Shown here: piece by piece, positions 33,325 to 40,573 of the stretch
How positions within the stretch are numbered: position 1 is the stretch's first letter
Layout of the letters: each line of letters opens with the position of its first letter
Assembly: GCA_023663725.1 (NCBI GenBank)
Contig: JAMPGX010000012.1
Span: 37,575 to 101,574 of the forward strand
Direction of reading: 5' to 3'
Length of the DNA: 64,000 nt
From: a bacterium
GTDB lineage: Bacteria; Bacillota; Clostridia; Lachnospirales; Lachnospiraceae
The notes under the pieces: model-generated
Told to the model about the DNA's origin: nothing
Databases searched by the model: none
Seen by the model: only the letters and a program-made list of their open reading frames with translations
Program-made: the position numbers and the translations under genes

Positions 33325-33753
33325 TTATCCCTGTTTCTTATCTCCATACATCTTCAACACCTGCTCTGGAGACCATATACTGATATCAGTTCTTTCATAG
33401 TCCCCGGGATTCCTTGTGACAAGTCCTTCCATTTCATTCAGCAGCGCCACAGAATATTGTACGGCATCCTCAAAGTCTTTCCATTCTATTTCCAAGGCAT
33501 TTCTGATTTCCTGTTCGGTAACTGCAGCTATGGATACTACCATGAGAAGCCTTTTTATAAGGTCTAATACCAATTTCCTGTCTTTTATCTGTTTATGTGC
33601 GATGTAATATATATCCGTTATCGCAGAAGCAGACACATACTCATGAACGTCATCATATTGCGCCAGATTCAGCACTTTCACTGCATCCCGGAAAAATGGC
33701 TCACGTTGCAAAAGGACGTCCAACACAATGTTCGTATCAATCAGCAGTTTCAT
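33325..33753 (-). CDS. PIN-domain ribonuclease (VapC-like toxin)
   Basis: A 142-residue PIN protein from the ATG at 33753. MKLLIDTNIVLDVLLQREPF carries the first catalytic Asp residues, the middle holds ASAITDIYYIA, and EWKDFEDAVQYSVAL carries the later acidic residues. It ends near IWSPEQVLKM. PIN toxins cleave RNA. Its start overlaps the end of the upstream small gene by 17 bp, the layout of toxin-antitoxin pairs, and it lies inside the tRNA-Pro-flanked interval. Confidence 0.85.
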   Translation of the reverse strand: MKLLIDTNIVLDVLLQREPFFRDAVKVLNLAQYDDVHEYVSASAITDIYYIAHKQIKDRKLVLDLIKRLLMVVSIAAVTEQEIRNALEIEWKDFEDAVQYSVALLNEMEGLVTRNPGDYERTDISIWSPEQVLKMYGDKKQG

Positions 33754-33973
33754 ATTTGCGCCGCCTTTCCTCCTGCATTTCCGCCAATGATAAATCCGTA
33801 GCAGGAATTGCTCCAATCAACGACTGTACTACCGACTCAACATCCACCTTTTCCGTTTCCTGTTCCTCCGTTGGAAAGATAAGAACTTCCAATTTTCGAT
33901 TTTTAAAAGTTTCCGGCAATGCCATGACAGTCATCAGACTGCTTGCATCAATATATTTGCGAATAGCCTCCAT
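33737..33973 (-). CDS. Antitoxin-like small protein preceding the PIN toxin
   Basis: A 78-residue protein. ATG 33973 has AAGGAGG six bases upstream; the TTG two codons earlier is not needed. The N-terminus IRKYIDASSLMTVMALPETF and KNRKLEVLIFP resembles a short DNA-binding beta-strand region used by small antitoxins. The C-terminal half is acidic and then basic (SLAEMQEERRRKYE), fitting a flexible toxin-wrapping tail. Antitoxin identity is inferred mainly from position. Confidence 0.65.
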   Translation of the reverse strand: MEAIRKYIDASSLMTVMALPETFKNRKLEVLIFPTEEQETEKVDVESVVQSLIGAIPATDLSLAEMQEERRRKYETAD

Positions 33974-34242
33974 TGACAACCTCCTTCTTTTCTGGCTTCA
34001 AAACGGCTTACGGTTTCTACAACAATATCCACAGGGCGCTGCTTCACTTTGCGGATAGATTTGTATGCTTTTGTGGTTTCTGCAAGGATATCTGATACGG
34101 CACCCTGTACGATGATGTAAAAATCAAAATTGCTTTCCTCTGTATAAGTGCTGTCTGCAAAAGAACCAAATAAATAGATTCGGACAGGTAGAAGCTGTTC
34201 GACAAAAAGGTTTGTCAATTCCCTGATTTCGCTTGTGGGCAT
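33934..34242 (-). CDS. MNT-type nucleotidyltransferase, degenerate
   Basis: A 102-residue minimal nucleotidyltransferase: YLFGSFADSTYTEESNFDFY has the Gly26-Ser27 motif and Asp40, but the first catalytic Asp of the SDxD pattern is Asn38. The end is also abnormal. After VETVSRFEARK the usual C-terminal helix is replaced by GGCQWRLFANILMQAV, which arises from reading into the downstream antitoxin start (40-bp overlap). Members of this family act as antitoxins that AMPylate HEPN toxins; here the activity is probably lost. Confidence 0.7.
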   Translation of the reverse strand: MPTSEIRELTNLFVEQLLPVRIYLFGSFADSTYTEESNFDFYIIVQGAVSDILAETTKAYKSIRKVKQRPVDIVVETVSRFEARKEGGCQWRLFANILMQAV

Positions 34243-34354
34243 GACAATCAGCTCCTTTCCTTTTAATAAAGCGGCTCTTTTTCATGTCTTCTTTTTCTAT
34301 TCCTTACTTTCATTATACAGAAAGCTTCTCCTGTTTACAATAAAATTCCCATGA

Positions 34355-34403
34355 AATTTTTGTCAGCAGCGTATAAAGAGGGAATACCAAAAGATATCCC
34401 CTC
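34355..34403 (-). terminator. Terminator hairpin, second copy of the 32907-32954 repeat
   Basis: GAGGGGATATC and GGTATTCCCTC around TTTT, followed by TTTATACG on the minus strand (stem at 34378-34403). It lies just behind the integrase relic and shares AATTTTTGTCAGCA with the copy at 32907. Confidence 0.7.
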
Positions 34404-34432
34404 CATAAGTACAGCCGTAACATCATGCACCG

Positions 34433-34567
34433 CTATTGTGATGCCGCTCTTGTATTCCCGAAAACCTCTTCCGGTTTTGCCATATCTGTCTTTATCCGGT
34501 TCATAGTGGCATGCTGATAACGTTTGGTTCTCTGTATGGTGCTGTGTCCTCCTGTGGCTATACATGT
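34433..34567 (-). pseudogene. Relic of a tyrosine-recombinase (integrase) C-terminus
   Basis: A 42-codon stretch in one frame reads GGHSTIQRTKRYQHATMNRI followed by KTDMAKPEEVF and a stop. The GHSxxxxTxxY arrangement is the end of phage or ICE integrases, with the catalytic Tyr in RTKRYQH. A stop codon lies just upstream in the same frame and no N-terminal parts are found. It lies in the interval flanked by the tRNA-Pro repeats, as expected for a decayed element. Confidence 0.5.
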
Positions 34568-34581
34568 CTAATACACAGCTT

Positions 34582-35202
34582 TTATTCCATCTTCGCCCAT
34601 TTTTTTAATTGTTCATATGCCTCTGTCCAGTTGTCATGAGGGTACAGTATCATATTATTATCAACCATATATTCCATATATTTGTAACATGCCGCTTCCA
34701 GCGATATATCAAGTGCCGCATTGACTTCCTCATAAAAAGGCGGTGTGCCTCCTTTGTCCCATGCAAGCTTATCTGCAAGAAACAGCGCCATTTCGTATCT
34801 GGAAGGACATTTTTTTAATGTGGTATGACATTCTATAGCCGACAAAATCTCTTCATCAAATATATTATAATATTCAGCAGCACATATTTTAGATAAACGC
34901 TGATGGAGTAAAAAGGGATATTTTCTCTCAGCCTCGCAAATATCTAAACGATTTTCACATGCATATTTCAGCATATCCGCTGGCTTAATTATTGCGCTTA
35001 TATCATGCAAAAGCCCAGCTATAACGCATTTGTCATAATCCAAATTATATGTTTCGGCAATAAGTGCGTTTCTTTCTGCAACATTTGATACATGAATATA
35101 TGTATTACATTTTCCGTTAATGAAAAGGAGAGTTTTGATATCCGTCCGGAGATTTCCGCTAAGTGGTTCCTTTTTTATATAGTCAAAATGATCTAATATC
35201 AC
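34582..35202 (-). CDS. HD-domain hydrolase, YqeK-like
   Basis: A 206-residue protein starting at GTG 35202, five bases after GGAGGG. HVSNVAERNALIAE, CVIAGLLHDISAIIKPAD (the HD pair with a preceding metal His) and later AIECHTTLKK and ALFLADKLAWDKGG follow the order seen in YqeK-type diadenosine tetraphosphatases. A role in nucleotide clean-up is inferred; substrate is not shown. It is the gene closest to the intact tRNA-Pro. Confidence 0.75.
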   Translation of the reverse strand: MILDHFDYIKKEPLSGNLRTDIKTLLFINGKCNTYIHVSNVAERNALIAETYNLDYDKCVIAGLLHDISAIIKPADMLKYACENRLDICEAERKYPFLLHQRLSKICAAEYYNIFDEEILSAIECHTTLKKCPSRYEMALFLADKLAWDKGGTPPFYEEVNAALDISLEAACYKYMEYMVDNNMILYPHDNWTEAYEQLKKWAKME

Positions 35203-35297
35203 TTTGCTCCCTCCAGTATTTGACAAAAAGACAGATTAGAATGTACAAAATAAACGTACAATTGTCATAAGTAATGAGCCAGAAACACTGGCTCAGT

Positions 35298-35352
35298 CCG
35301 CCGGGCACGCTCGGCTCGTAGCAATAAAAAATCGGGGTGACAGGATTCGAAC
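35298..35352. repeat. Right copy of the 55-bp att-like repeat (overlaps intact tRNA-Pro)
   Basis: Contains the 3' 21 bases of the intact tRNA-Pro gene and 34 bp of its trailer. It matches 33129-33183 with three mismatches. The interval between the copies is about 2.1 kb. Confidence 0.75.
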
Positions 35353-35406
35353 CTGCGACCTCCTGGTCCCAAACCAGGCGCTCTAGCCAAGCTGAGCCAC
35401 ACCCCG
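35332..35406 (-). tRNA. tRNA-Pro (anticodon UGG)
   Basis: CGGGGTG/CACCCCG acceptor stem; anticodon stem CCTGG/CCAGG with loop TTTGGGA; T-arm GCAGGTTCGAATCCTGT. It is intact, and its 3' part is duplicated at 33163-33183. A GAGCCAG/CTGGCTC hairpin lies downstream at 35277-35295. Confidence 0.96.
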
Positions 35407-35447
35407 ACGAATGAAATTATTATATACTGATTTTCCGAAAGTGTCAA

Positions 35448-35690
35448 TCAGTAAAATCCCATTAATCCGATCAGCTGGTCCCGCTGAACAGCTGCCGCCG
35501 TCCCCTTTACCTTCCTGGCCATGCCCTCCAGCTCCACCTGGCTGGCGGCAATGCGCATCAGCTTCTCCTTGAACTCTTTCTGCTCCCGCTCCGCTTCCCT
35601 GGCTCTTTTCTCCGCCCTTGCCCGCCCTTGCAGCTTTATCGTATTTTCCATGGAATCGAGCAACTGTCTCATATCCATCGCATCCATCAT
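35448..35690 (-). CDS. Small helical protein of unknown function
   Basis: An 80-residue protein from ATG 35690, seven bases after GGGAGG. Residues 10-45 form a strongly charged, heptad-like helix (ARAEKRAREAEREQKEFKEK), suggesting a coiled coil. It ends in QLIGLMGFY. No family is recognised. It is a single gene ahead of tRNA-Pro. Confidence 0.5.
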   Translation of the reverse strand: MMDAMDMRQLLDSMENTIKLQGRARAEKRAREAEREQKEFKEKLMRIAASQVELEGMARKVKGTAAAVQRDQLIGLMGFY

Positions 35691-35877
35691 CTCCTGTCCT
35701 CCCATATGATCTGCAGCCTTCTATCATATTATCGGCGCCCATTTATGTTTTTTAACATCTCCCCATCTCTTTTCCCTGTCCTGGCACAAATAGACTATAG
35801 TCAAATACCTGCTTCGCAGCCGCTTGGCTCATTGCCCGCGGGAATAAATTCACAAAAAGGCCTCGGGATACCGCTCC

Positions 35878-36369
35878 CTACAGATACTTGATCTGAAAGC
35901 TTGCCTCCCCTGCCGTATCGAGCTCCATGAGTATGTAGGACGGTCTGTGACCATCCTGACGGGGATAGGATATACTGCCCGGATTCAGGATAATCATATC
36001 CCCCTCTCTCTCCAGCAGTGGCCTGTGTGTGTGGCCGAACATGACGATATCCGCGCCTCTCTCCCTGGCCTCCTGCTTGATCCTTTCACAGCCCACAGAC
36101 ACATAATAGGTATGGCCGTGCGTCACCCATACATGATAACGACCAACATTGAATTCCAGTTCTCTGGGCAGATTAGAGAAAAAATCATTGTTTCCCAGGA
36201 CGATCTTCACCGGACAGTCAGCCGCCTGACTGATGGCATATTCGCTTCCCTCCGCATCCCCGCAGTGAATCACCATATCCAGTGGCTCTGTCCGCTTCAA
36301 AAGTGCAAAATAATTCTCATTTTTGCGATGCGTATCACTGACAATCAATATCCTTCTGGGCTGTTCCAC
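35878..36369 (-). CDS. Metallophosphoesterase, YfcE/MJ0936-like
   Basis: A 163-residue calcineurin-like phosphodiesterase with the metal motifs in order: VSDTHRKNENY, HCGDAEGSEY, LGNNDFF, THGHTY and GHTHRP. Relatives hydrolyse cyclic or simple phosphodiesters in vitro; the natural substrate is unclear. It follows the rdgB gene with a 21-bp gap, a gene order common in Clostridia. Confidence 0.9.
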   Translation of the reverse strand: MEQPRRILIVSDTHRKNENYFALLKRTEPLDMVIHCGDAEGSEYAISQAADCPVKIVLGNNDFFSNLPRELEFNVGRYHVWVTHGHTYYVSVGCERIKQEARERGADIVMFGHTHRPLLEREGDMIILNPGSISYPRQDGHRPSYILMELDTAGEASFQIKYL

Positions 36370-36390
36370 GAAACTTCCCCCCTGTCCATC

Positions 36391-37014
36391 TTATTGCATG
36401 ACGTCTATAAACTGCCGCTTCATCAACCGCAACGCATTGCCGCGGTGACTGACCCTGTTTTTCTCCTCCTCCGACAGCTCCGCCGTGGTTCGCCCAAACT
36501 CGGGCACATAAAAGATCGGATCATAGCCAAAGCCATTACTGCCCTTCTCCTCATAGCCGATGCGCCCCTCGATCGTCCCCCTGCTGGTCAGCTCCCGTCC
36601 ATCGGGCAGCACTGCCGCGATAGCGCAGACAAACCTGGCCGTCCGTCTCTCGTCCTCCACTCCCTCGAGACGGCTGATCAGGTTGGCATTCTTGATCCGG
36701 TAAGAGGTATCCTCCCCCAGATAGCGGGCGGAATAGATGCCTGGCTCCCTGCCCAGAAAGTCAATCTCCAGGCCGGAGTCATCTGCCATGACCGCCGTAT
36801 CCGCCTGCTGCCCGGCCGCTTTCAGGCGATCTGCCACCGCCCTGGCCTTGATCAACGCATTCTCCTCATAGGTGCTGCCGTTTTCCTCGATCTCTGCGGT
36901 CACTCCCGCCTCCTTCATGGATATCACCTCCACACCCAGGTCCGCGAGAATCGCCTCGATCTCCCTGATCTTGCCGGCATTGCCGGTGGCAAATACAATA
37001 CGCTTTATTCTCAT
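36391..37014 (-). CDS. rdgB: XTP/dITP diphosphatase
   Basis: A 207-residue HAM1/RdgB protein: VFATGNAGKIREIEAIL, DDSGLEIDFLGREPGIYSAR and VSHRGNAL hold the substrate and metal residues. It removes non-canonical purine triphosphates (XTP, dITP) from the pool. ATG 37014 follows AGAGGAG closely; the frame 10 codons longer has no ribosome binding site. It is third in the methyltransferase-amidase-rdgB-phosphodiesterase run. Confidence 0.93.
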   Translation of the reverse strand: MRIKRIVFATGNAGKIREIEAILADLGVEVISMKEAGVTAEIEENGSTYEENALIKARAVADRLKAAGQQADTAVMADDSGLEIDFLGREPGIYSARYLGEDTSYRIKNANLISRLEGVEDERRTARFVCAIAAVLPDGRELTSRGTIEGRIGYEEKGSNGFGYDPIFYVPEFGRTTAELSEEEKNRVSHRGNALRLMKRQFIDVMQ

Positions 37015-37068
37015 CTCATGTTCTCCTCTATCGCTGGCCGGCATTTTCGCACAGCGCCAGAATTCTTT

Positions 37069-38130
37069 TTAAGGGCTATCTGATTGCCCGTCGAACGACT
37101 CCCGCAACGCCGCCGCGACTCCCTCTGCCACTCTCAGGACGTAGCCCTCCTGTGCGAGCAGCTCTCCTTCTCTCTCATGGGTCAGATACCCTGCCTTGAG
37201 CAGTACACTGGGAATCGTCAACCGCTCCAGCACCAGATCATCCGTCTCCATCAGTCCGTTGGCACGGCCCACCACCGCCTCTGTCACCCGCCGTTCCAGC
37301 AGATCAGCCAGCTGCAGGCTGCCAAACTCAGGAATAAAATAGTCCCCGTTATACCAGGTCTCGGTTCCGAACAGCTCCGAATCCTCCTCGCTGGCATTTA
37401 CCCCGATCCCCACATAGAGATCCGCATTGACCTCCCGAACCAATCCAGCCCTGTCCTCCAGAGACACCTCCACATCCTCCTGGCGCGTGAGATATACCTT
37501 GATATTCGAGCCGTCCAGAAGCCGTCTTACGCCCCTGGCGATCTGCAGAGCGATATCTTTTTCCCGCCTGCTCCCTGAAACCTGTCCGAACTCTTCTCCT
37601 CCATATCTTGGATCAATAACAACGATTTGATCATAAATTTCGTCCGGCCGTGCGCATTCCACATACAGACGGTTTTCCTCCATGACGCTGCTGTACTCCT
37701 GAATCTTATCCATCTGCAACTTCAGAATCACCGTCTCCCCCTGCTGCTGCGCCCAGCCGCCTACCACGGAAGAGATATCTCCCTCGAGCACATAATCCCG
37801 ATAGTCTGCCGCCCGTCCCCCCTGAATATATACCCACAGCTGGCGTTCCATATAACGGTTCTCTATGCTGATCTGCTCCGCTCGAACCGTAGGCGCCACC
37901 GGAATCATGAAATGTCTGGGCTTTTCCACCGCATCCGCCAGAGTCAGGCGATACCGCTCCACTTCCTCTGTGCCAGCAACGTTCGCGCTCTCCTGCTCAT
38001 CAGAGGTCATATCTGCTATGGCAATGCTCTTTCCCGCGGCCCACCACAGCATCACAGCCATACAGCCCGCACAGAGAATGCTCCACAGGGTAAGCGTCAT
38101 CCATCCTCTCCAATCCAGCCTACTGCTCAT
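37069..38130 (-). CDS. Amidase_3-family protein lacking the catalytic residues
   Basis: A 353-residue membrane-anchored protein: one N-terminal TM helix (about 11-31), an AMIN-like beta region (about 80-160) and an N-acetylmuramoyl-L-alanine amidase fold (168-345). The fold is recognisable by VVIDPRYGGEEFG, RREKDIALQIARG, VYLTRQEDVEVSLEDRA and IPSVLLKAGYLT. In active enzymes the first zinc His lies in GHGG, the second in SIHxNA and the catalytic Glu in LVExGF. Here they are Tyr176, Gly243 and Lys312; only the zinc Glu190 is kept. It cannot work by the normal mechanism and may be a cell-wall binding or regulatory pseudoenzyme. It overlaps the methyltransferase gene by 11 bp. Confidence 0.85.
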   Translation of the reverse strand: MSSRLDWRGWMTLTLWSILCAGCMAVMLWWAAGKSIAIADMTSDEQESANVAGTEEVERYRLTLADAVEKPRHFMIPVAPTVRAEQISIENRYMERQLWVYIQGGRAADYRDYVLEGDISSVVGGWAQQQGETVILKLQMDKIQEYSSVMEENRLYVECARPDEIYDQIVVIDPRYGGEEFGQVSGSRREKDIALQIARGVRRLLDGSNIKVYLTRQEDVEVSLEDRAGLVREVNADLYVGIGVNASEEDSELFGTETWYNGDYFIPEFGSLQLADLLERRVTEAVVGRANGLMETDDLVLERLTIPSVLLKAGYLTHEREGELLAQEGYVLRVAEGVAAALRESFDGQSDSP

Positions 38131-39280
38131 GTCGGCCTCCCCGTCTGGGGGGCTTGGGCCCCAGGAACTGATAGTAATAAGTCTTCATCATACCATTGTA
38201 TATCTTTCTGTTTTTATCCGCTTTGCGCCCAATATCCCGCTCCGCCTGCTCATAGGCGGTGATCAGATACATGCTCCACCCATCCAGACTACAAAAACGT
38301 TCACCGATGCTACGGTACAGCGCGGGCAGCGCCTCCTTTTCCTCCAAACGCTCGCCGTAGGGCGGATTGGTGACGATAAATCCGTATTTTTTCGGATGGC
38401 TTAGCTGCGCCACATCCCGCCGCTGAAAATGAATCAGCTTATCCACTCCCGCAAGTCTGGCATTTTCCCTGGCGATAGACACCATCGCGTCGTCTATGTC
38501 ATATCCCTGAATATCCGTATCGACAGACAAGTCCACCAGCTCCTGCGCCTCCTGCAGCGCATCCTGCCACACCTTCGTCCCCACCACATGAGGCCAGGCC
38601 TGTGCGGTAAAGCCTCTGTTCATCCCCGGAGCCATATTTGCCGCCATCATCGCGGCCTCTATCGGAATCGTGCCGCTTCCACAGAAGGGGTCCACCAGAA
38701 TCCGGTCCCCATGCCAGGGCGTCAGCATAATCATGGCGGCGGCCAGATTCTCCGCTATGGGCGCTTTGGCCGTCAGTCTGCGGTATCCTCTCTTGTGCAG
38801 GGACTCTCCTGTGCTGTCCAGCCCCACCGTCACCTCATCCTTCAGCAGAAATACCCTGACGGGAAAAGACTCGCCGTCCTCCGGGAAATGCTCCAGACCA
38901 AAGTGCTCCTTCATCCGTTCGACCATAGCCTTTTTCATAACGCGCTGTATATCCGAGGGGCTGAACAGCTTGCTCTTGACACTGGCCGCCTTGGTGACCC
39001 AGAATCTCCCATCGCTGGGGACATATTCCTCCCAGGGCAGCGCCCTGGTGCCCTGAAAAAGCTCCTCATAGGTCTCCGCTGTAAAACGGCCAATCTTGAT
39101 CAGCACCCTCTCCGCCGTACGCAGAAAAATATTGGCGCGACACAAAGCCTCCTCATCTCCGATAAAGGTGATCCTGCCGTCAGCCACCTCGCTCACATCA
39201 TAGCCTAATTCTATAATCTCTTTTTTCAATACAGCCTCCATGCCAAAATGACAGGGGGCAATCAACTCATATCGTCTCAT
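38120..39280 (-). CDS. THUMP-domain class I RNA methyltransferase (RlmL/YpsC-like)
   Basis: A 386-residue protein. The N-terminal ferredoxin-like/THUMP part (about 1-155, HFGMEAVLKKEIIELGYDVS) binds RNA. The Rossmann part has LVDPFCGSGTIPIEAAMMAA (SAM site) and FIVTNPPYGERL (NPPY motif for base N-methylation). Homologues modify 23S rRNA guanosines (m2G). It is first in the operon with the amidase-like gene, rdgB and the phosphodiesterase. Confidence 0.9.
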   Translation of the reverse strand: MRRYELIAPCHFGMEAVLKKEIIELGYDVSEVADGRITFIGDEEALCRANIFLRTAERVLIKIGRFTAETYEELFQGTRALPWEEYVPSDGRFWVTKAASVKSKLFSPSDIQRVMKKAMVERMKEHFGLEHFPEDGESFPVRVFLLKDEVTVGLDSTGESLHKRGYRRLTAKAPIAENLAAAMIMLTPWHGDRILVDPFCGSGTIPIEAAMMAANMAPGMNRGFTAQAWPHVVGTKVWQDALQEAQELVDLSVDTDIQGYDIDDAMVSIARENARLAGVDKLIHFQRRDVAQLSHPKKYGFIVTNPPYGERLEEKEALPALYRSIGERFCSLDGWSMYLITAYEQAERDIGRKADKNRKIYNGMMKTYYYQFLGPKPPRRGGRHEQ

Positions 39281-39365
39281 ATTCTCTCCGCATGTACCAC
39301 TCTCCCGACGCTTCGCTCGGCTGAGAGCATATAGCTATATGTTACCACAATATGTACCAAAATGT

Positions 39366-39401
39366 AAATAGGGATGCCGCAAAAGCGCGACACCCCTATT
39401 T
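39366..39401 (-). terminator. Terminator of the Asn/Gln-rich miniprotein gene
   Basis: AAATAGGGG-TGTCGCGC pairs with GCGGCA-TCCCTATTT in the minus-strand transcript, 18 bp after the stop codon. Confidence 0.7.
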
Positions 39402-39419
39402 CCCAGACAATATGCAACC

Positions 39420-39599
39420 TTAGAAGTTGTTGTTCTTCTGGTTGTTGTTCTGCTTATTCTGGTTATTCTGGTTGTTCTTCTTGTTGTTCTGGTTGTCCTG
39501 GTAGCTGTCCTGATAGCTGTTCTGGCTATCCTGGTAGCTATTCTGGCAATTGTTGGAATTGTTGTTCTGGTTGTTGTTCTGATTGTTATTGTTGGACAT
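39420..39599 (-). CDS. Asn/Gln-rich low-complexity miniprotein
   Basis: A 59-residue protein from ATG 39599 with AGGAGG nine bases upstream, ending in TAA at 39420. It begins MSNNNNQNNNQNNN and continues with QNSYQDSQNSYQDSYQD and KNNQNNQNKQNNN repeats; more than two thirds of the residues are Asn or Gln. It is its own unit with a terminator. Such proteins in spore-forming Clostridia are often spore-coat or small-acid-soluble-like, but no motif proves this. The opposite-strand frame here (Cys/Ser-rich) is a shadow. Confidence 0.75.
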   Translation of the reverse strand: MSNNNNQNNNQNNNSNNCQNSYQDSQNSYQDSYQDNQNNKKNNQNNQNKQNNNQKNNNF

Positions 39600-39670
39600 A
39601 ATTCATTCCTCCTGTTGGTTTTTAGTTACAGGAGTAGTATGTCCCGTTCCCTCTGCGAATATACATCCGA

Positions 39671-40141
39671 CTAATGCAGCCAGTCGCAAAATAATTTGAT
39701 AAAAAAAATCACGAGCATGGCAATGGCGATCAGCGGCCACAGCCACGCAAGAATGTGCAGCGCCAGCCTAAGCAGCAGTCCCAGCGTTATAAGTGCGAGC
39801 AGCATTACTCCCACCGTCATCACAGGCAAAACCCATGAGGGCAGACTTGTCAGATGGAAAAAACGTCGGATTCCGCCTTGACGGACAGCGTCGTCCTCAC
39901 CGCCTCCATAGGCTTGGCTCTCACTGCTGTCATCACCTCTGACACTCTCGGCAGCCACAATCGACCTGGCAATCAGTCTGGGATCACCCAGACTCCTCAA
40001 CACGCTCTCCTCCGTCTCTCCGAGCCGTATCTGAGTATTGATATAATCCTCGTAATAGCGCGCATTCTCTTCCACCTGCGCTGGCGCAATCCTTCCGCTC
40101 AGGAAAGCTCTCAGACGTTCCACAAATTCCCGTTTGTTCAT
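39671..40141 (-). CDS. DUF1700/HAAS-domain membrane protein
   Basis: A 156-residue protein. The N-terminal helical domain (MNKREFVERLRAFLSGRIAP, EENARYYEDYI, LGDPRLIARSIVA) matches DUF1700/HAAS, usually paired with PadR-like regulators. Two or three C-terminal membrane helices follow (VLPVMTVGVMLLALITLGLL, ILAWLWPLIAIAMLVIFFI). No PadR gene lies beside it in this window. Function unknown. Confidence 0.8.
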   Translation of the reverse strand: MNKREFVERLRAFLSGRIAPAQVEENARYYEDYINTQIRLGETEESVLRSLGDPRLIARSIVAAESVRGDDSSESQAYGGGEDDAVRQGGIRRFFHLTSLPSWVLPVMTVGVMLLALITLGLLLRLALHILAWLWPLIAIAMLVIFFIKLFCDWLH

Positions 40142-40206
40142 AATGGCTGCATCCTATTCGCCTCTCTCATTCTATAGGCTTTTACATATTACAGCAGGAG
40201 CCGATA

Positions 40207-40347
40207 TTACTCATTTTCCTTGATCTCGTGCGCCTTGGCGCACTTCCTATTCAGTAGAGTTAAATGCTTAGCATTTTACTCATTTTCCCTTGGTCTCGTG
40301 CGCTTTAGCGCACTTCCTGTTCAGTAGAGTTAAATGCCAGTAGCATT
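40207..40347. repeat. Two tandem copies of a 69-72-bp unit
   Basis: Units at 40207-40275 and 40276-40347 both contain TTACTCATTTTC, CTCGTGCGC, GCGCACTTCCT and TTCAGTAGAGTTAAATGC. Each unit holds a GTGCGC-GCGCAC hairpin and ends in a GC-TAGCATT motif, and a degenerate third start (TTATTCATT) follows. The rest of 40142-40470 has no gene. Confidence 0.75.
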
Positions 40348-40469
40348 TTATTCATTATAGCATGGTTTGAGGATATCGTAAATATACGGGAGATAAAGCG
40401 TTTATAAACATTTTATAAAAAAAGCCACATATTACCCGATATCGCACAGACATTTTTTTCATATTTGTA

Positions 40470-40498
40470 TTGTAATTTGTTGATTGGTTCTGTATAAT
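40470..40498 (+). promoter_or_regulatory. Promoter of the cellobiose phosphorylase gene
   Basis: TTGTAA at 40470-40475 and TATAAT at 40493-40498 with a 17-bp spacer, 76 bp upstream of the ATG. No clear operator is visible. Confidence 0.6.
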
Positions 40499-40573
40499 TT
40501 TTTATACAAGCTTCTTTTTAATTTTGGAGATTTTGTATGCGTTCAAAAATAAACGGAAAAGGAGAATTTTACT

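Noticed and set aside
39374-39601. Cys/Ser/Gly-rich open frame on the + strand
   Set aside because: It is the reverse of the Asn/Gln-rich gene, which has the ribosome binding site and terminator.
40207-40347. CRISPR array
   Set aside because: Only two adjacent units, about 70 bp each, with no distinct repeat/spacer alternation and no cas genes nearby.
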